Below, piece by piece: positions 16,741 through 25,651 of a stretch of 64,000 nucleotides of DNA. Source of the stretch: Bacillus sp. B-jedd. Lineage in GTDB: Bacteria; Bacillota; Bacilli; Bacillales; Cytobacillaceae. The stretch covers positions 62,001 through 126,000 of the forward strand of contig NZ_CCXR01000002.1 of NCBI RefSeq assembly GCF_000821085.1, written 5' to 3'. The notes beneath the pieces are model-generated. The model did no database searches. It had not been told where the DNA came from and saw only the letters and a program-made list of their open reading frames with translations. Every line of letters begins with the position of its first letter. Within the stretch, counting starts at the first letter, position 1. Position numbers and translations under genes: made by a program.

Positions 16741-17090
16741 TATTGACGACCGCAAACCACGTTGTTTACGCGTACGGCTGCCAAGGCCGCTTATTGGCGA
16801 CCGCAAACTAGGGTTTTTCTTCGTACGGGCGACAAGACCGCTTGTTGGCGACCGCATACTATTTTGTTTCCGCGTACGGGCGTCAAGAATGTCTATTGGC
16901 GACCGCAATCGGAGTTGATTCCGCATACGGGCGACAAGAATGCTCATTGGCGACCGCATACTATTTTGTTTCCGCGTACGGGCGTCAAGAATGTCTATTG
17001 GCGACCGCAATCGGAGTTGATTCCGCATACGGGCGACAAGGCCGTTTATTGGGGACCGCAAACGAAGTTTTATTCATGTACAGGCGCCAA
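16741..17090. repeat. 51-bp tandem repeat array, about 7 units
   Basis: The heptamer GACCGCA occurs at 16748, 16799, 16850, 16901, 16952, 17003 and 17054, exactly 51 bp apart. Units 3-4 (16855-16956) are duplicated exactly as units 5-6, so there is also a recent 102-bp duplication. Each unit is an imperfect dyad, with TTGGCGACCG at one end answered by CGGGCGACAA at the other. Since 51 is divisible by three, frames stay open on both strands, but none has a ribosome site. Confidence 0.9.
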
Positions 17091-17120
17091 GAAGCCAAAA
17101 AAGCCTCTTTCATTCCAACC

Positions 17121-17226
17121 ATTGGGTTCCAGAGCCTGGCTTCCTAGCGAAACCAGGCGCGCCGGTGCAAATCCGGCCAGCCCAGCCATCAGACAAGATG
17201 CCTTCTCATATCCGAGGGGGCATTTT
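17121..17226 (+). promoter_or_regulatory. Orphan cobalamin-riboswitch-like element with terminator
   Basis: Two stems in series: GCCTGG/CCAGGC (17134-17158) and GCCGG-TGCAAAT-CCGGC. The motif CCGGTGCAAATCCGG is typical of cobalamin aptamers, and AGACAAGATGCCTTC at 17191 resembles the B12 box. A terminator-like hairpin ATGCCTTCTC/GAGGGGGCAT plus TTTT follows at 17198-17226. The CCCGC-ACTG consensus is weak, and no plus-strand gene follows (fumC faces it). May be a relic. The remainder of 16594-17286 holds the tandem array and nothing else recognised. Confidence 0.35.
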
Positions 17227-17286
17227 GCATTAGAACCGCTTTACAATTCAATCGATGCCCTCCAGTAAGCCGAGCCTGCCCTCCAC

Positions 17287-18663
17287 TTAAACCATATTCT
17301 CTGGCTTCACCCATTCATCGAATTCCTGCTCTGTCAGGGACCCGGATCGGACTGCTGCTTCCTTTAAACTCAAATTCTCATTGAAGGCGAGCTTAGCGAT
17401 TTGGGCCGCTTTTTCATAGCCGATATGCGGATTGAGCGCGGTAACGAGCATGAGTGAGCGCTCCATTTGTGCCTGGATGGCGGTTTCGTTCGCTGTAATG
17501 CCTACCGCGCAGTTCCGGTTGAATGAATTCATCCCATCGGCAAGCAGTCTCACCGACTGAAGGAAATTGTGGATGATGACCGGCTTGAAGACGTTCAATT
17601 CGAAATTTCCCTGGCTTGCCGCGAAGGCGATTGACGCGTCATTTCCGAACACCTGGCATACTGCCATTGTCAATGCCTCGCTTTGAGTCGGATTAACTTT
17701 GCCCGGCATGATCGAGCTTCCCGGCTCATTGGCGGGTATCATAATTTCGCCGATTCCGCTCCTTGGGCCGCTCGCCAGCCAGCGCACATCATTGGCGATT
17801 TTCATCAAGTCCGCCGCAAGCGCCTTCAAAGCTCCGTGAACATAAACCATTTCATCATGGCTTGTAAGCGCGTGGAACTTGTTGGCCGATGAACGGAACG
17901 GATGGCCGGTAACGCTGGAAATCACTTCAGCTGCCATATCGCCAAATTGAGGGTCGGCATTAATGCCGGTACCAACTGCAGTCCCCCCAATCGCCAGGTC
18001 AAGCATCCTTTTACTTGATTCCCTGATCATTTCACCGCTTTTTTCAAGCATCGTGCGCCAGCCGCTGATTTCCTGTCCGAACGTAAGCGGGGTTGCATCC
18101 TGAAGATGGGTCCGGCCAATTTTAATGAGCTTTTCGTAATCGCTCTCCTTTTGACGGAAAGTCTCTGTCAGTTCTTCAAGCGCGGGCAGCAGCGCAGACA
18201 CAACCTTCCCGTATGCGGCGATGTGCATTGCGGTCGGGAAAGTGTCATTGGAACTCTGCGACATATTAACATCGTCATTCGGATGTATTCTTGTGCCGCT
18301 TCCCTCCCCTTCCAGCAGCGCATTGGCCCGGTTGGCGATCACTTCATTCACATTCATGTTAGACTGCGTGCCGCTCCCGGTCTGCCAGACAGCGAGCGGG
18401 AAGTGGCCGTCATATTTTCCTTCAAGGATTTCCGCGCAAACGTGGATAATCGCATCCTTCTTTTCATCCGAAAGCTTTCCCAATGCATTGTTGGCGACCG
18501 CAGCGGAAAGCTTGACGGTCACAAGACTGTAAATCAGATCAATCGGCATTTTTTCCGTGCTGATCTTGAAATTTTCGAGGCTTCGCTGTGTTTGCGCCCC
18601 CCAGAACTTATCCGCCGGAACCTTCACTTCACCTAACGTATCCCTTTCAATCCGGTAGTCCAT
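17287..18663 (-). CDS. fumC: Class II fumarate hydratase
   Basis: 458 residues, typical length. Fumarase/aspartase superfamily signature [13 protein letters not shown] (about residue 315), substrate-site [10 protein letters not shown] (about 98) and [14 protein letters not shown] (about 127) with the catalytic-site His at [12 protein letters not shown]. Converts fumarate to malate in the TCA cycle; B. subtilis calls this gene citG. ATG 18663 has GGGAGG upstream. No convincing terminator is seen downstream, where the repeat region begins. Confidence 0.97.
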   Translation of the reverse strand: MDYRIERDTLGEVKVPADKFWGAQTQRSLENFKISTEKMPIDLIYSLVTVKLSAAVANNALGKLSDEKKDAIIHVCAEILEGKYDGHFPLAVWQTGSGTQSNMNVNEVIANRANALLEGEGSGTRIHPNDDVNMSQSSNDTFPTAMHIAAYGKVVSALLPALEELTETFRQKESDYEKLIKIGRTHLQDATPLTFGQEISGWRTMLEKSGEMIRESSKRMLDLAIGGTAVGTGINADPQFGDMAAEVISSVTGHPFRSSANKFHALTSHDEMVYVHGALKALAADLMKIANDVRWLASGPRSGIGEIMIPANEPGSSIMPGKVNPTQSEALTMAVCQVFGNDASIAFAASQGNFELNVFKPVIIHNFLQSVRLLADGMNSFNRNCAVGITANETAIQAQMERSLMLVTALNPHIGYEKAAQIAKLAFNENLSLKEAAVRSGSLTEQEFDEWVKPENMV

Positions 18664-18962
18664 CGTTCCCTCCCGATTTTCACCGCCATTCCGAAGCGGT
18701 TTTATTTTGACAGGAATACAGCCTTTTCCGGCCGTGCTTCCTCCTCATTCTTAGTTCATTTTCCCCTAATTTTATAAAGCAAGCCTGTTTTAAAGGCCCT
18801 TTTTGCAAAAATGGCCAGCAAGAAGCCGTGTGGCAATACTCCTGAATTTAGGCTGTCACTGCCATCCATGCTAAAATAAATTAAATTAATCGAACTTTGC
18901 CCGTATCTTTCCATTCGACTCCGACGTTATAGGGGCAGAGTGGTGAAAAGGAGTGACAATGA

Positions 18963-19649
18963 ATGGCCGCCAGCAAAAGACCTGCCGCCTTGAAGAAGGC
19001 TGAGAAGCAAGTGCTGGGATCTCTGCAACTGTACTTTGATTCCTTGCAAAAATACTGCCGGTTCCTTGCCAAAAACAAGTGGGATTCCGACGATTTATTC
19101 CAGTCCGCGCTCCTGAAGGGGTTGGAGAACTATGCTCCCCGGGACGTAAGCCCGGCACTTTTGAAAAAAATCGCCTATCATCATTGGATTGACACAGCCC
19201 GGAAAGCAAAGCGCGAGCTTCCTGGTGTGTCCGAGGAAACAGCCTCGCGGGATTCTTCTTCAGTTGAAGGCAGGCTTGACGCCGTGAAGCTTTTACTCGA
19301 GAGAACGACACCAAAGCAGGCAGTGATTTTTCTTTTGAAAGAAGGATTCAACTATCAAGCAAAGGAAATTGCCGGGCTGATGTCGATGACGGAAACCGCG
19401 GTAAAATCGCTTCTTCACCGGGCAAAAGGGCGTTTGAATCACGAACGCCGCCTCCACACGGTTGATTCACAATGGCAGGAGGAAGACCGGGAACTGCTGT
19501 CCGGGCTCATCGACAGGGCACTGCGGGAAGAAGACCCGTCCGGATTAATCGCAAACATCCCGAACATCCCTTCACTGGCGGAGGCACCAAGGATGGCCCT
19601 TTCGAGTCAAACCCGCACCCCTCTTGGCTATGGCTGCATGGCAGCTTAA
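18963..19649 (+). CDS. Sigma-70 family (ECF-like) RNA polymerase sigma factor
   Basis: 228 residues; ATG 18963 has GGAG about 9 nt upstream. A sigma region 2 is recognisable ([18 protein letters not shown] near 40-57, then [12 protein letters not shown] near 74-84), and region 4 ([20 protein letters not shown], then [20 protein letters not shown], near 115-155). A Gly/Ala-rich tail of about 70 residues is extra. No anti-sigma gene is adjacent. Instead clpP2 starts 17 bp after the stop, strongly suggesting one operon. The 18664-18962 gap upstream shows no other gene. Confidence 0.88.
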   Translation: MAASKRPAALKKAEKQVLGSLQLYFDSLQKYCRFLAKNKWDSDDLFQSALLKGLENYAPRDVSPALLKKIAYHHWIDTARKAKRELPGVSEETASRDSSSVEGRLDAVKLLLERTTPKQAVIFLLKEGFNYQAKEIAGLMSMTETAVKSLLHRAKGRLNHERRLHTVDSQWQEEDRELLSGLIDRALREEDPSGLIANIPNIPSLAEAPRMALSSQTRTPLGYGCMAA

Positions 19650-19666
19650 TAAGGGAGGAATTTCTT

Positions 19667-20248
19667 TTGGCGACAGTTCCATATGTGATTGAACAGTCTA
19701 ATCTCGGTGAGCGCTCCTACGATATATATTCGCGGCTGCTGAAGGACCGCATCGTCATGATCGGCGACGAGATTAACGACCATGTGGCGAACAGCGTAAT
19801 CGCCCAGCTCCTGTTCCTGGAGGCGGATAATCCGGAAAAGGACATTTCCATTTACATTAACAGTCCCGGAGGCTCAACGACAGCCGGGTTTGCCATTTTT
19901 GACACTATGCAGTTGATTAAACCGGAAATCAGCACGATTTGTATCGGGATGGCCGCGTCATTCGGCGCGATGCTTTTGCTTGCCGGCACAAAAGGGAAAC
20001 GGTATGCGTTGCCAAACAGTGAGATTATGATCCACCAGCCTTTGGGAGGCGCCCGCGGGCAGGCGACGGAAATTGAGATTTCAGCCCGAAGGATTCTGAA
20101 GCTCCGTGAGCATGTCAATCTAATCATCGCCGAGCGGACCGGGCAGCCGGTGGAGAAAATCGCGAAGGATACAGACAGGGATTATTTCATGAGCGCCCAG
20201 GAAGCACTCGAATATGGGATTATTGATAAAATCATCAGCAAGAAGTAA
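19667..20248 (+). CDS. clpP: ATP-dependent Clp protease proteolytic subunit, ClpP2-type
   Basis: 193 residues from TTG 19667 (GGGAGGAA 6 nt upstream). The catalytic triad is intact: Ser98 in GMAASFGAM, His123 in IMIHQPLGG and Asp172 in [16 protein letters not shown] and the N-terminal [13 protein letters not shown] are standard. It differs from housekeeping Bacillus ClpP1 at many normally fixed positions ([10 protein letters not shown] instead of SMGAFLLAAG), so it is probably the second ClpP found in some Bacilli. It follows the sigma-factor gene directly; a linked stress role is inference. Confidence 0.92.
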   Translation: MATVPYVIEQSNLGERSYDIYSRLLKDRIVMIGDEINDHVANSVIAQLLFLEADNPEKDISIYINSPGGSTTAGFAIFDTMQLIKPEISTICIGMAASFGAMLLLAGTKGKRYALPNSEIMIHQPLGGARGQATEIEISARRILKLREHVNLIIAERTGQPVEKIAKDTDRDYFMSAQEALEYGIIDKIISKK

Positions 20249-20276
20249 TAGATAATCTTGCCTTATTTTTGCTAAA

Positions 20277-20307
20277 AGGCCGGGGTCCATACCCCGGCCT
20301 CTTTTTC
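20277..20307. terminator. Bidirectional intrinsic terminator
   Basis: GGCCGGGGT-CCAT-ACCCCGGCC followed by T-runs on both strands, between clpP2 and the convergent acetyltransferase gene. Confidence 0.92.
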
Positions 20308-20314
20308 ATGATAT

Positions 20315-20827
20315 TTAAAACTCGCTTGAATAGCTGAAAATCCCTGAAACACCCTTTAGGCTTTCTGGCTTCAATTCGATTGCCATGAACACTTCATCGG
20401 GTACGTCCCATGGCGCCTTGATTCCCCATAACGATGCCTTTTTAAAGCCGAATTTCGGGTAATACCCCGGGTGGCCGAGGACAATGGCAGATGCAAATCC
20501 GAGTGCTTTCGCCCGGTCGAGGCCTTCGGTTATCAGAGCAGTGCCAATTCCTTTATTCTGGTATTCCGGCAAAACGGATACAGGCGCAAGCGCCAGCGTC
20601 TCCGACTGTCCGATGATTGCTTTTGAAAACATGATGTGGCCAACCACTTCCACTCCAATGAACGCGACAAGCGATAATTCCGGGATGTATGCATCTGAAT
20701 CCCTAAGACGGGCAACAAGTTGGTGTTCCGTTTGATCACTGATTTCAACATTGGCAAAGGCTTGTCGGACAACTGCTTCCACTGCTTTATAATCTTCGGT
20801 CTTTTCCTGTCGAATTATAATATTCAT
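20315..20827 (-). CDS. GNAT family N-acetyltransferase, YhbS-like
   Basis: 170 residues. The GNAT core is clear: beta-strand 4 region LALAPVSVLPEYQNKGIGTA with the acetyl-CoA loop Q-N-K-G-I-G-T-A, then VLGHPGYYPKFGF. ATG 20827 is preferred over the TTG codon immediately before it; GGGGAGA lies upstream. Acceptor substrate unknown. Single gene between clpP2 and the divergent M3 peptidase. Confidence 0.88.
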   Translation of the reverse strand: MNIIIRQEKTEDYKAVEAVVRQAFANVEISDQTEHQLVARLRDSDAYIPELSLVAFIGVEVVGHIMFSKAIIGQSETLALAPVSVLPEYQNKGIGTALITEGLDRAKALGFASAIVLGHPGYYPKFGFKKASLWGIKAPWDVPDEVFMAIELKPESLKGVSGIFSYSSEF

Positions 20828-20957
20828 CAACTTCGTCTCCCCGTCTGACTTACTCTTTTTTTAAGAATACCATACGGCTTTCCTTTGCAAAATATTCCTC
20901 TTTAGGCGATGATAGGAATATATGTTCGTTATAGAAATACGCCAGGAGGAACGCTTC

Positions 20958-22736
20958 ATGCCACTAAACCAGTACCGGCAGAATTGGGATTTGGAAGTGA
21001 TATTTCCCGGTGGGAGTCGATCAATTGCATTAGAGGAACACCTTAAAAATCTGGAAAACGGAATGAGTATACTGGAAAACAACAAGGCAACTTGCTTATC
21101 CACTATCGACACTGCCCCGGAAATCCTTGCAAAAATGATAGAATCATTGACAGATATAAAGCCAGGCATTTCCCAAGCCTCCTCTTTTGCCGCCTGCCTC
21201 ATTGCCCAAAATCCAAAAGACCATGGTGCTCTAGACGTTCAGGGGAAAATTGCTGCCGTCAACAGCAGGTATGAGTCAATCCTGCAAAAAGTCCAGCTAA
21301 GAATGGCTAAAATTCCGCAAGTCGTGTGGGATCGGCTCATGAGTTCAGAGAAATTGAAGATTCATCATTTTCTTTTGAATGAGTGGCGCAATCAGGCAGG
21401 AAATCTGCTTGGGGATCGGGTAGAACAGGTAGCCGCGGCTTTAAGCCCAGACGGCTACCTTGCCTGGGGGCAATTTTATCAGCAGCTTTCCTCCGGCATG
21501 AAGATCACGATTGGCAAAAAAGACTATTCAGTCGGACAGGCAATCAACTTTCGGGCGCATCCGGATGAATCGGTACGGAAGGAAGCCCACGAAGCTTTGG
21601 AAGCCGCCTGCCGGAAAAAAGAGGATCTTTTTGCAAAGACAATCAATCATCTTGCCGGATTCCGTCTCCAGCTAAACAAAATGCAAGGCATTAACAGCAC
21701 GCTCGATCCTGCACTTCTGGACAACCGGCTTTCTCCTGCAACACTGGAAGCAATGTGGTTCGCTGTCAGCCGTTCCAAGCCGGCATTCACCGCATATTTG
21801 AACGAGAAGGCCCGCCTCCTTGGCAGTGGGAAACTGGATGCCTTTAACTTTTGGGCGCCGCTTGGATCAACTGAAAGTATATTTTCGTATGATGAAGCCG
21901 CTGATTTCATTCTGAAGCACTTTGGCCGATTCGGCCCTGAAATGGAATCCTTTGCCCGAAATGCTTTTCAAGAAGGATGGATTGAAGCGGAGGATCGTCC
22001 CGGTAAAGCGGGCCATGCCTTTTGCGCCGGGTTTCCTCAATCAGGGGAATCGCGGATCTTCCTGACATTTGGCGGAAGAATGCCGAATATGCTGGCACTT
22101 GCCCATGAGCTCGGACACGCCTTTCATAACCATGCGATGAGGCCGGTCCATCCTCTTCACCGATATTATCCGTTGTGCATCGCCGAAACCGCCTCGACGT
22201 TTTCGGAATTACTCATCATTGACGGGGCATTGGATAAGGCAGCAGATGCGAAAGAAAAACTGTTTCTCCTCGACGAAAAACTGAAACGCAGTGTGATGAA
22301 TTTTATGAATATCCATTCACGGTTCTTGTTTGAAAAGCGATTTTATGAGGAAAGAGCGGACGGTTTTGTACCTGCCCCACGGCTGAACAACTTGATGGCG
22401 GACGCCATAGAGGAAGCCTATCAAGGTTCCCTTGCCAGCCCATCGGTTAGGTCGTGGATTTGGACTCCTCATTATTATTTGACGAAATCACCGTACTACA
22501 ACTTTCCTTACACATTCGGATATTTGTTTTCGATCAGCCTCTATGGAATTTGGAAAGAAAGAGGAAAATCATTCGAACTGGACTATATGAATCTGCTGCG
22601 CGATTCTGGCAGGATGGATGTTGAGGATTTAGTAAAGAAGCATACCGGCGAAGATATAACGAGTGAACAGTTTTGGGAAAAAGGATTGCGGCTTTGCGTG
22701 AAGGATGTTGCTGATTTTCTAAAGCTTTCAAAATAA
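20958..22736 (+). CDS. M3 family oligoendopeptidase (PepF-like)
   Basis: 592 residues from ATG 20958 (AGGAGGAA 7 nt upstream; the longer frame to 20922 overlaps this site). The zinc site HELGHAFHNH (about residue 385) plus the third-ligand region ETASTFSELL about 27 residues later identify a thimet/oligopeptidase F-type metallopeptidase. Cytoplasmic; these enzymes degrade short peptides. No signal peptide. Its end overlaps an inverted repeat that serves as terminator. Confidence 0.93.
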   Translation: MPLNQYRQNWDLEVIFPGGSRSIALEEHLKNLENGMSILENNKATCLSTIDTAPEILAKMIESLTDIKPGISQASSFAACLIAQNPKDHGALDVQGKIAAVNSRYESILQKVQLRMAKIPQVVWDRLMSSEKLKIHHFLLNEWRNQAGNLLGDRVEQVAAALSPDGYLAWGQFYQQLSSGMKITIGKKDYSVGQAINFRAHPDESVRKEAHEALEAACRKKEDLFAKTINHLAGFRLQLNKMQGINSTLDPALLDNRLSPATLEAMWFAVSRSKPAFTAYLNEKARLLGSGKLDAFNFWAPLGSTESIFSYDEAADFILKHFGRFGPEMESFARNAFQEGWIEAEDRPGKAGHAFCAGFPQSGESRIFLTFGGRMPNMLALAHELGHAFHNHAMRPVHPLHRYYPLCIAETASTFSELLIIDGALDKAADAKEKLFLLDEKLKRSVMNFMNIHSRFLFEKRFYEERADGFVPAPRLNNLMADAIEEAYQGSLASPSVRSWIWTPHYYLTKSPYYNFPYTFGYLFSISLYGIWKERGKSFELDYMNLLRDSGRMDVEDLVKKHTGEDITSEQFWEKGLRLCVKDVADFLKLSK

Positions 22737-22738
22737 AA

Positions 22739-22763
22739 ACCTGCAGAATTGCTCCGCAGGTTA
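22739..22763. terminator. Hairpin terminator, mainly minus strand
   Basis: AACCTGC/GCAGGTT stem; on the minus strand TTATTTT follows. It covers the stop codon of the 25-aa gene. Confidence 0.6.
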
Positions 22764-22838
22764 TGGCTTTGCCACAATGTATCCGATAAAATAAACTAAA
22801 ATCATGACGCTGCCAATCGTAAGCGTAACGGAAAACAT
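22761..22838 (-). CDS. Possible 25-aa membrane peptide
   Basis: ATG 22838 to TAA 22761 encodes a single hydrophobic helix (MFSVTLTIGSVMILVYFIGY, ending IVAKP). AGGGGTG lies 6 nt before the start and a hairpin terminator overlaps the stop. The place, beside yheG, is where B. subtilis carries the small gene yheF, but I cannot assert orthology. Typical of short sporulation or stress membrane peptides; function unknown. Confidence 0.55.
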   Translation of the reverse strand: MFSVTLTIGSVMILVYFIGYIVAKP

Positions 22839-22936
22839 CCCCAACACCCCTGTGATTCATGATACATTCCATTTTTAAAATATCATGAACAAAGCGGGGA
22901 AATATCACACTTCCGTGACAGAAAGGTGAACATTTG

Positions 22937-23557
22937 ATGAAAATTTGTTTGTTCGGCGCTACCGGTAGAGTCGGCTCAATCATCCTTGAAAATTGTCTAA
23001 AGGCTGGTTATAAGGTTCAGGCGCTCGTAAGGAATCCTAAAGAATTGGAGCGGCATCACCCAAGCCTGAAAGTTTTTCTAGGAGACGCGACAGACGAACA
23101 CGACGTTCGCTCCGCGATGGCCGGCTGCGATGCTGTGATAAGCGCCCTGAATACTGGCGGCGGCACCACACTATCCGGCTCAATCCGGCATATGATCAAC
23201 GCAATGAATGAAAATGGCATCAGCCGGATTCTCATCATCAGCACGGCAGGCATCACTCAGGCACGAACCGAGCCCGAGCTTTACCGATTCCAGTCAGCCG
23301 AGTCGCGGCGGACGACGACAAAGGATGCGGAGGAACATTTGAAAGCATGGCTGCTCCTTAAAGAGTCCGCCCTCGATTGGATTGCGGTCTGCCCGACTTA
23401 CCTGCCGGTTGGCGAACGAATTGGCACATACAGGGTCGGCCGGGATATGCTGCCGGTAAATCCTTCTTCCATCTCCATCTTCGATACCGCCGACTTCGCA
23501 TTCAGGCAGCTGGAAAGTGATGAGTTCCTTCATTGCCGGGCTGCGCTTACATATTAA
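22937..23557 (+). CDS. yheG: NAD(P)-binding oxidoreductase YheG
   Basis: 206 residues from ATG 22937 (AAAGGTG 8 nt upstream; a TTG precedes it). Atypical SDR/NmrA fold: N-terminal nucleotide motif FGATGRVGS (GxxGxxG), LGDATD, and VISALNTGGG, and ISTAGIT. Lacks the YxxxK catalytic pair, as in the NAD(P)-binding-13 type. Length and location by bmrD match B. subtilis yheG, although here it runs opposite to bmrCD. Substrate unknown. Confidence 0.87.
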   Translation: MKICLFGATGRVGSIILENCLKAGYKVQALVRNPKELERHHPSLKVFLGDATDEHDVRSAMAGCDAVISALNTGGGTTLSGSIRHMINAMNENGISRILIISTAGITQARTEPELYRFQSAESRRTTTKDAEEHLKAWLLLKESALDWIAVCPTYLPVGERIGTYRVGRDMLPVNPSSISIFDTADFAFRQLESDEFLHCRAALTY

Positions 23558-23602
23558 TAAGGATAGGCTAATGAGATGGATTGTCTACTTGTATAAACTA
23601 TG

Positions 23603-23634
23603 AAAACGCCTGGAGCCATCTCCAGGCGTTTTCG
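23603..23634. terminator. Bidirectional intrinsic terminator
   Basis: AAACGCCTGGAG-CCAT-CTCCAGGCGTTTT between convergent yheG and bmrD. Confidence 0.93.
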
Positions 23635-23635
23635 T

Positions 23636-25651
23636 TTATCCCGCCAAATTCCCTTTACCGAGCTGCAGCTGGTACATCTGGAAATAGCGGCCTTTCAGTT
23701 CCATTAATTCATCATGGTTGCCTTTTTCTACAATCTGTCCCTTATCAAGGACGAGAATCTGGTCGGCGTTGCGGATGGTCGACAGCCTGTGGGCGATGAT
23801 GAAGGTCGTTCTTCCCTTTTTCAAGACCTCCATCGCCTCCTGGATGACGGCTTCTGTCTCGCTGTCGATGCTTGACGTAGCCTCATCAAGAATAAGAATG
23901 GCCGGATCAAATGCGAGCGCACGGGCAAAAGAAATCAACTGGCGCTGCCCGCTCGAGAACGTGGCGCCTTTTTCGGTAACCGGGTCATCATAACCATTCT
24001 CCAGGTTTTTGAATATGGCTTCCGCCCCGACATCCCGAAGCGCCTGCTCAACCCGCTCCCTCGAAATTGACGGATCGCCGAGACTGACATTCGATGCGAT
24101 CGTCCCGGTAAACAGATACGGATCTTGAAGAACGATTCCCATGTGGCGGCGGAGGGCATGGCGGGTAAGTCTTTTGACATCGACGCCGTCAACCGTAATC
24201 GAGCCTTTTTGGCAATCGTAAAACCTGAAAAGCAAATTCATGATTGAGCTTTTGCCGGAACCGGTATGCCCGACAAGAGCGACCGTTTCACCGGGGCGAG
24301 CGTCAAAGTCGATGTTTTTCAAGACCCAATCCTCGTTTTTATAAGCAAAAGATACCTCATTGAAACGGACATGGCCTTTGTAGGAAGGTACATCCGCACC
24401 GCTGTCTTCCTCAAGTGGTTCATCGAGTAGCTTGAACACCCGCTCACCGGCAACAAGCGCCTGCTCAAGGTTGGCAAGCTGGTTGACAACCCCGACAACA
24501 GGTTCGAACAATCTGTTGATATAATCAACAAATGCGTACAGCACCCCAAGGGAAATCGCTGTGGACGCTGTGAGGGCCTCGCCGCCGAAATACCAAATGA
24601 AAGCAACAAAGACGATATTCCTGAGTACATTGACAAGATTGTGCGACGTCAATGAATTGAGATTCAACAATTTGTTTTGGGTTTGGAAATGGTCGATATT
24701 CAGTTTTTCAAAATCACCTTTTGATTCCTTTTCCCTGCCGAACGCCTGGATGACATTCATCCCCTGGATGGACTCATTGACCATGGCATTTATTTCACTG
24801 TTACGCGACCTGATAATATGGTTGTACTTTGATGCGAACTTCCGATAAAACAAAATCCATACATAGAGGATTGGCAGCAGCAGAAGGCAGAGGGCTGCCA
24901 TTTTCGGGCTTAGAATGAAAAGCGCAACATAAATGCCGGCAATATAAATGGCACTTGTAAAAAATGTTGACAGCACCGTAACATACAGCTCGCGGATAGC
25001 TTCCGTATCATTCGTAATCCTTGCGACAACCTTTCCGGCAGGCAAATTGTCAAAAAAGCGGACCGGAAGCTTTTGGATATGGCTGAAAACGTCCTCGCGC
25101 ATTTTCTGGATGATGCGGTTGGCCGACTTTTGCAGCATATAGCGCTGCCAATACTGGAAAAATCCCGAAATCACCAAGAGGCCAAGATAAGCTCCAAGCA
25201 GCTTGTATATCCAGGGCAGTTCCGGTGCTGAGAATTTCATGACTTCTTTTGCCGAAAGAAGCGTGGCTGGAACGGTTTCACTGGAGCCATTCTTTGAAAT
25301 CGTTAAAACGCCATTTTCATAGCTCCGTTTTCCATCAGTCTTTACTGGCTCGTCAGCCATGACAAACTTCGTTCCCGCCTGAAGAATGCGCACCGGCTTC
25401 CCTTTTCTTTCACCATTTGCAAAATAACGATCCCGCTTATAATATTTACCCTGGAATTCGACCGTGCCCTTTCCCTTGTCAGTTTCATGCCAAGTTGACT
25501 CGATTCCGAGGATATGGACATCGATCACCCGTTTCGCGATGAACGGTCCGGCTAGGTCCGCGGCTGCCGAAATGGTCAGCATTGCCAGGGCAGCTACGAT
25601 AATCATCTTAAATTGGAGTGCGTATTGGACTAAACGTTTGCCCGTCGTCAT
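23636..25651 (-). CDS. bmrD: Heterodimeric multidrug ABC exporter subunit BmrD (YheH)
   Basis: 671 residues, close to B. subtilis BmrD (673). N-terminal exporter membrane domain with a large extracytoplasmic insertion (about residues 50-130: GTVEFQGKYYKRDRYFANGE), then an ABC domain: Walker A GHTGSGKSS, signature FSSGQRQ, Walker B AILILDEATSSID with the canonical catalytic Glu, and IAHRLSTIR. It overlaps bmrC by 4 bp. Exports structurally diverse drugs together with BmrC. Confidence 0.94.
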   Translation of the reverse strand: MTTGKRLVQYALQFKMIIVAALAMLTISAAADLAGPFIAKRVIDVHILGIESTWHETDKGKGTVEFQGKYYKRDRYFANGERKGKPVRILQAGTKFVMADEPVKTDGKRSYENGVLTISKNGSSETVPATLLSAKEVMKFSAPELPWIYKLLGAYLGLLVISGFFQYWQRYMLQKSANRIIQKMREDVFSHIQKLPVRFFDNLPAGKVVARITNDTEAIRELYVTVLSTFFTSAIYIAGIYVALFILSPKMAALCLLLLPILYVWILFYRKFASKYNHIIRSRNSEINAMVNESIQGMNVIQAFGREKESKGDFEKLNIDHFQTQNKLLNLNSLTSHNLVNVLRNIVFVAFIWYFGGEALTASTAISLGVLYAFVDYINRLFEPVVGVVNQLANLEQALVAGERVFKLLDEPLEEDSGADVPSYKGHVRFNEVSFAYKNEDWVLKNIDFDARPGETVALVGHTGSGKSSIMNLLFRFYDCQKGSITVDGVDVKRLTRHALRRHMGIVLQDPYLFTGTIASNVSLGDPSISRERVEQALRDVGAEAIFKNLENGYDDPVTEKGATFSSGQRQLISFARALAFDPAILILDEATSSIDSETEAVIQEAMEVLKKGRTTFIIAHRLSTIRNADQILVLDKGQIVEKGNHDELMELKGRYFQMYQLQLGKGNLAG

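Noticed and set aside
16741..17090. CRISPR array
   Set aside because: Units are directly contiguous 51-mers without unique spacers, and no cas genes are present.
17140..17186. tRNA-like 3' half (GCCGG-TGCAAAT-CCGGC resembling a T-arm, then CCAGCCCAGCCA)
   Set aside because: No matching acceptor 5' strand, D-arm or anticodon arm upstream; the T-loop lacks the TTC. Cobalamin-type motif is a better reading.
16622..17268. Open frames of 98-168 codons on both strands across the 51-bp array
   Set aside because: They exist only because 51 is divisible by three; no ribosome site, and three frames are open at once. Kept as a repeat, not as genes.
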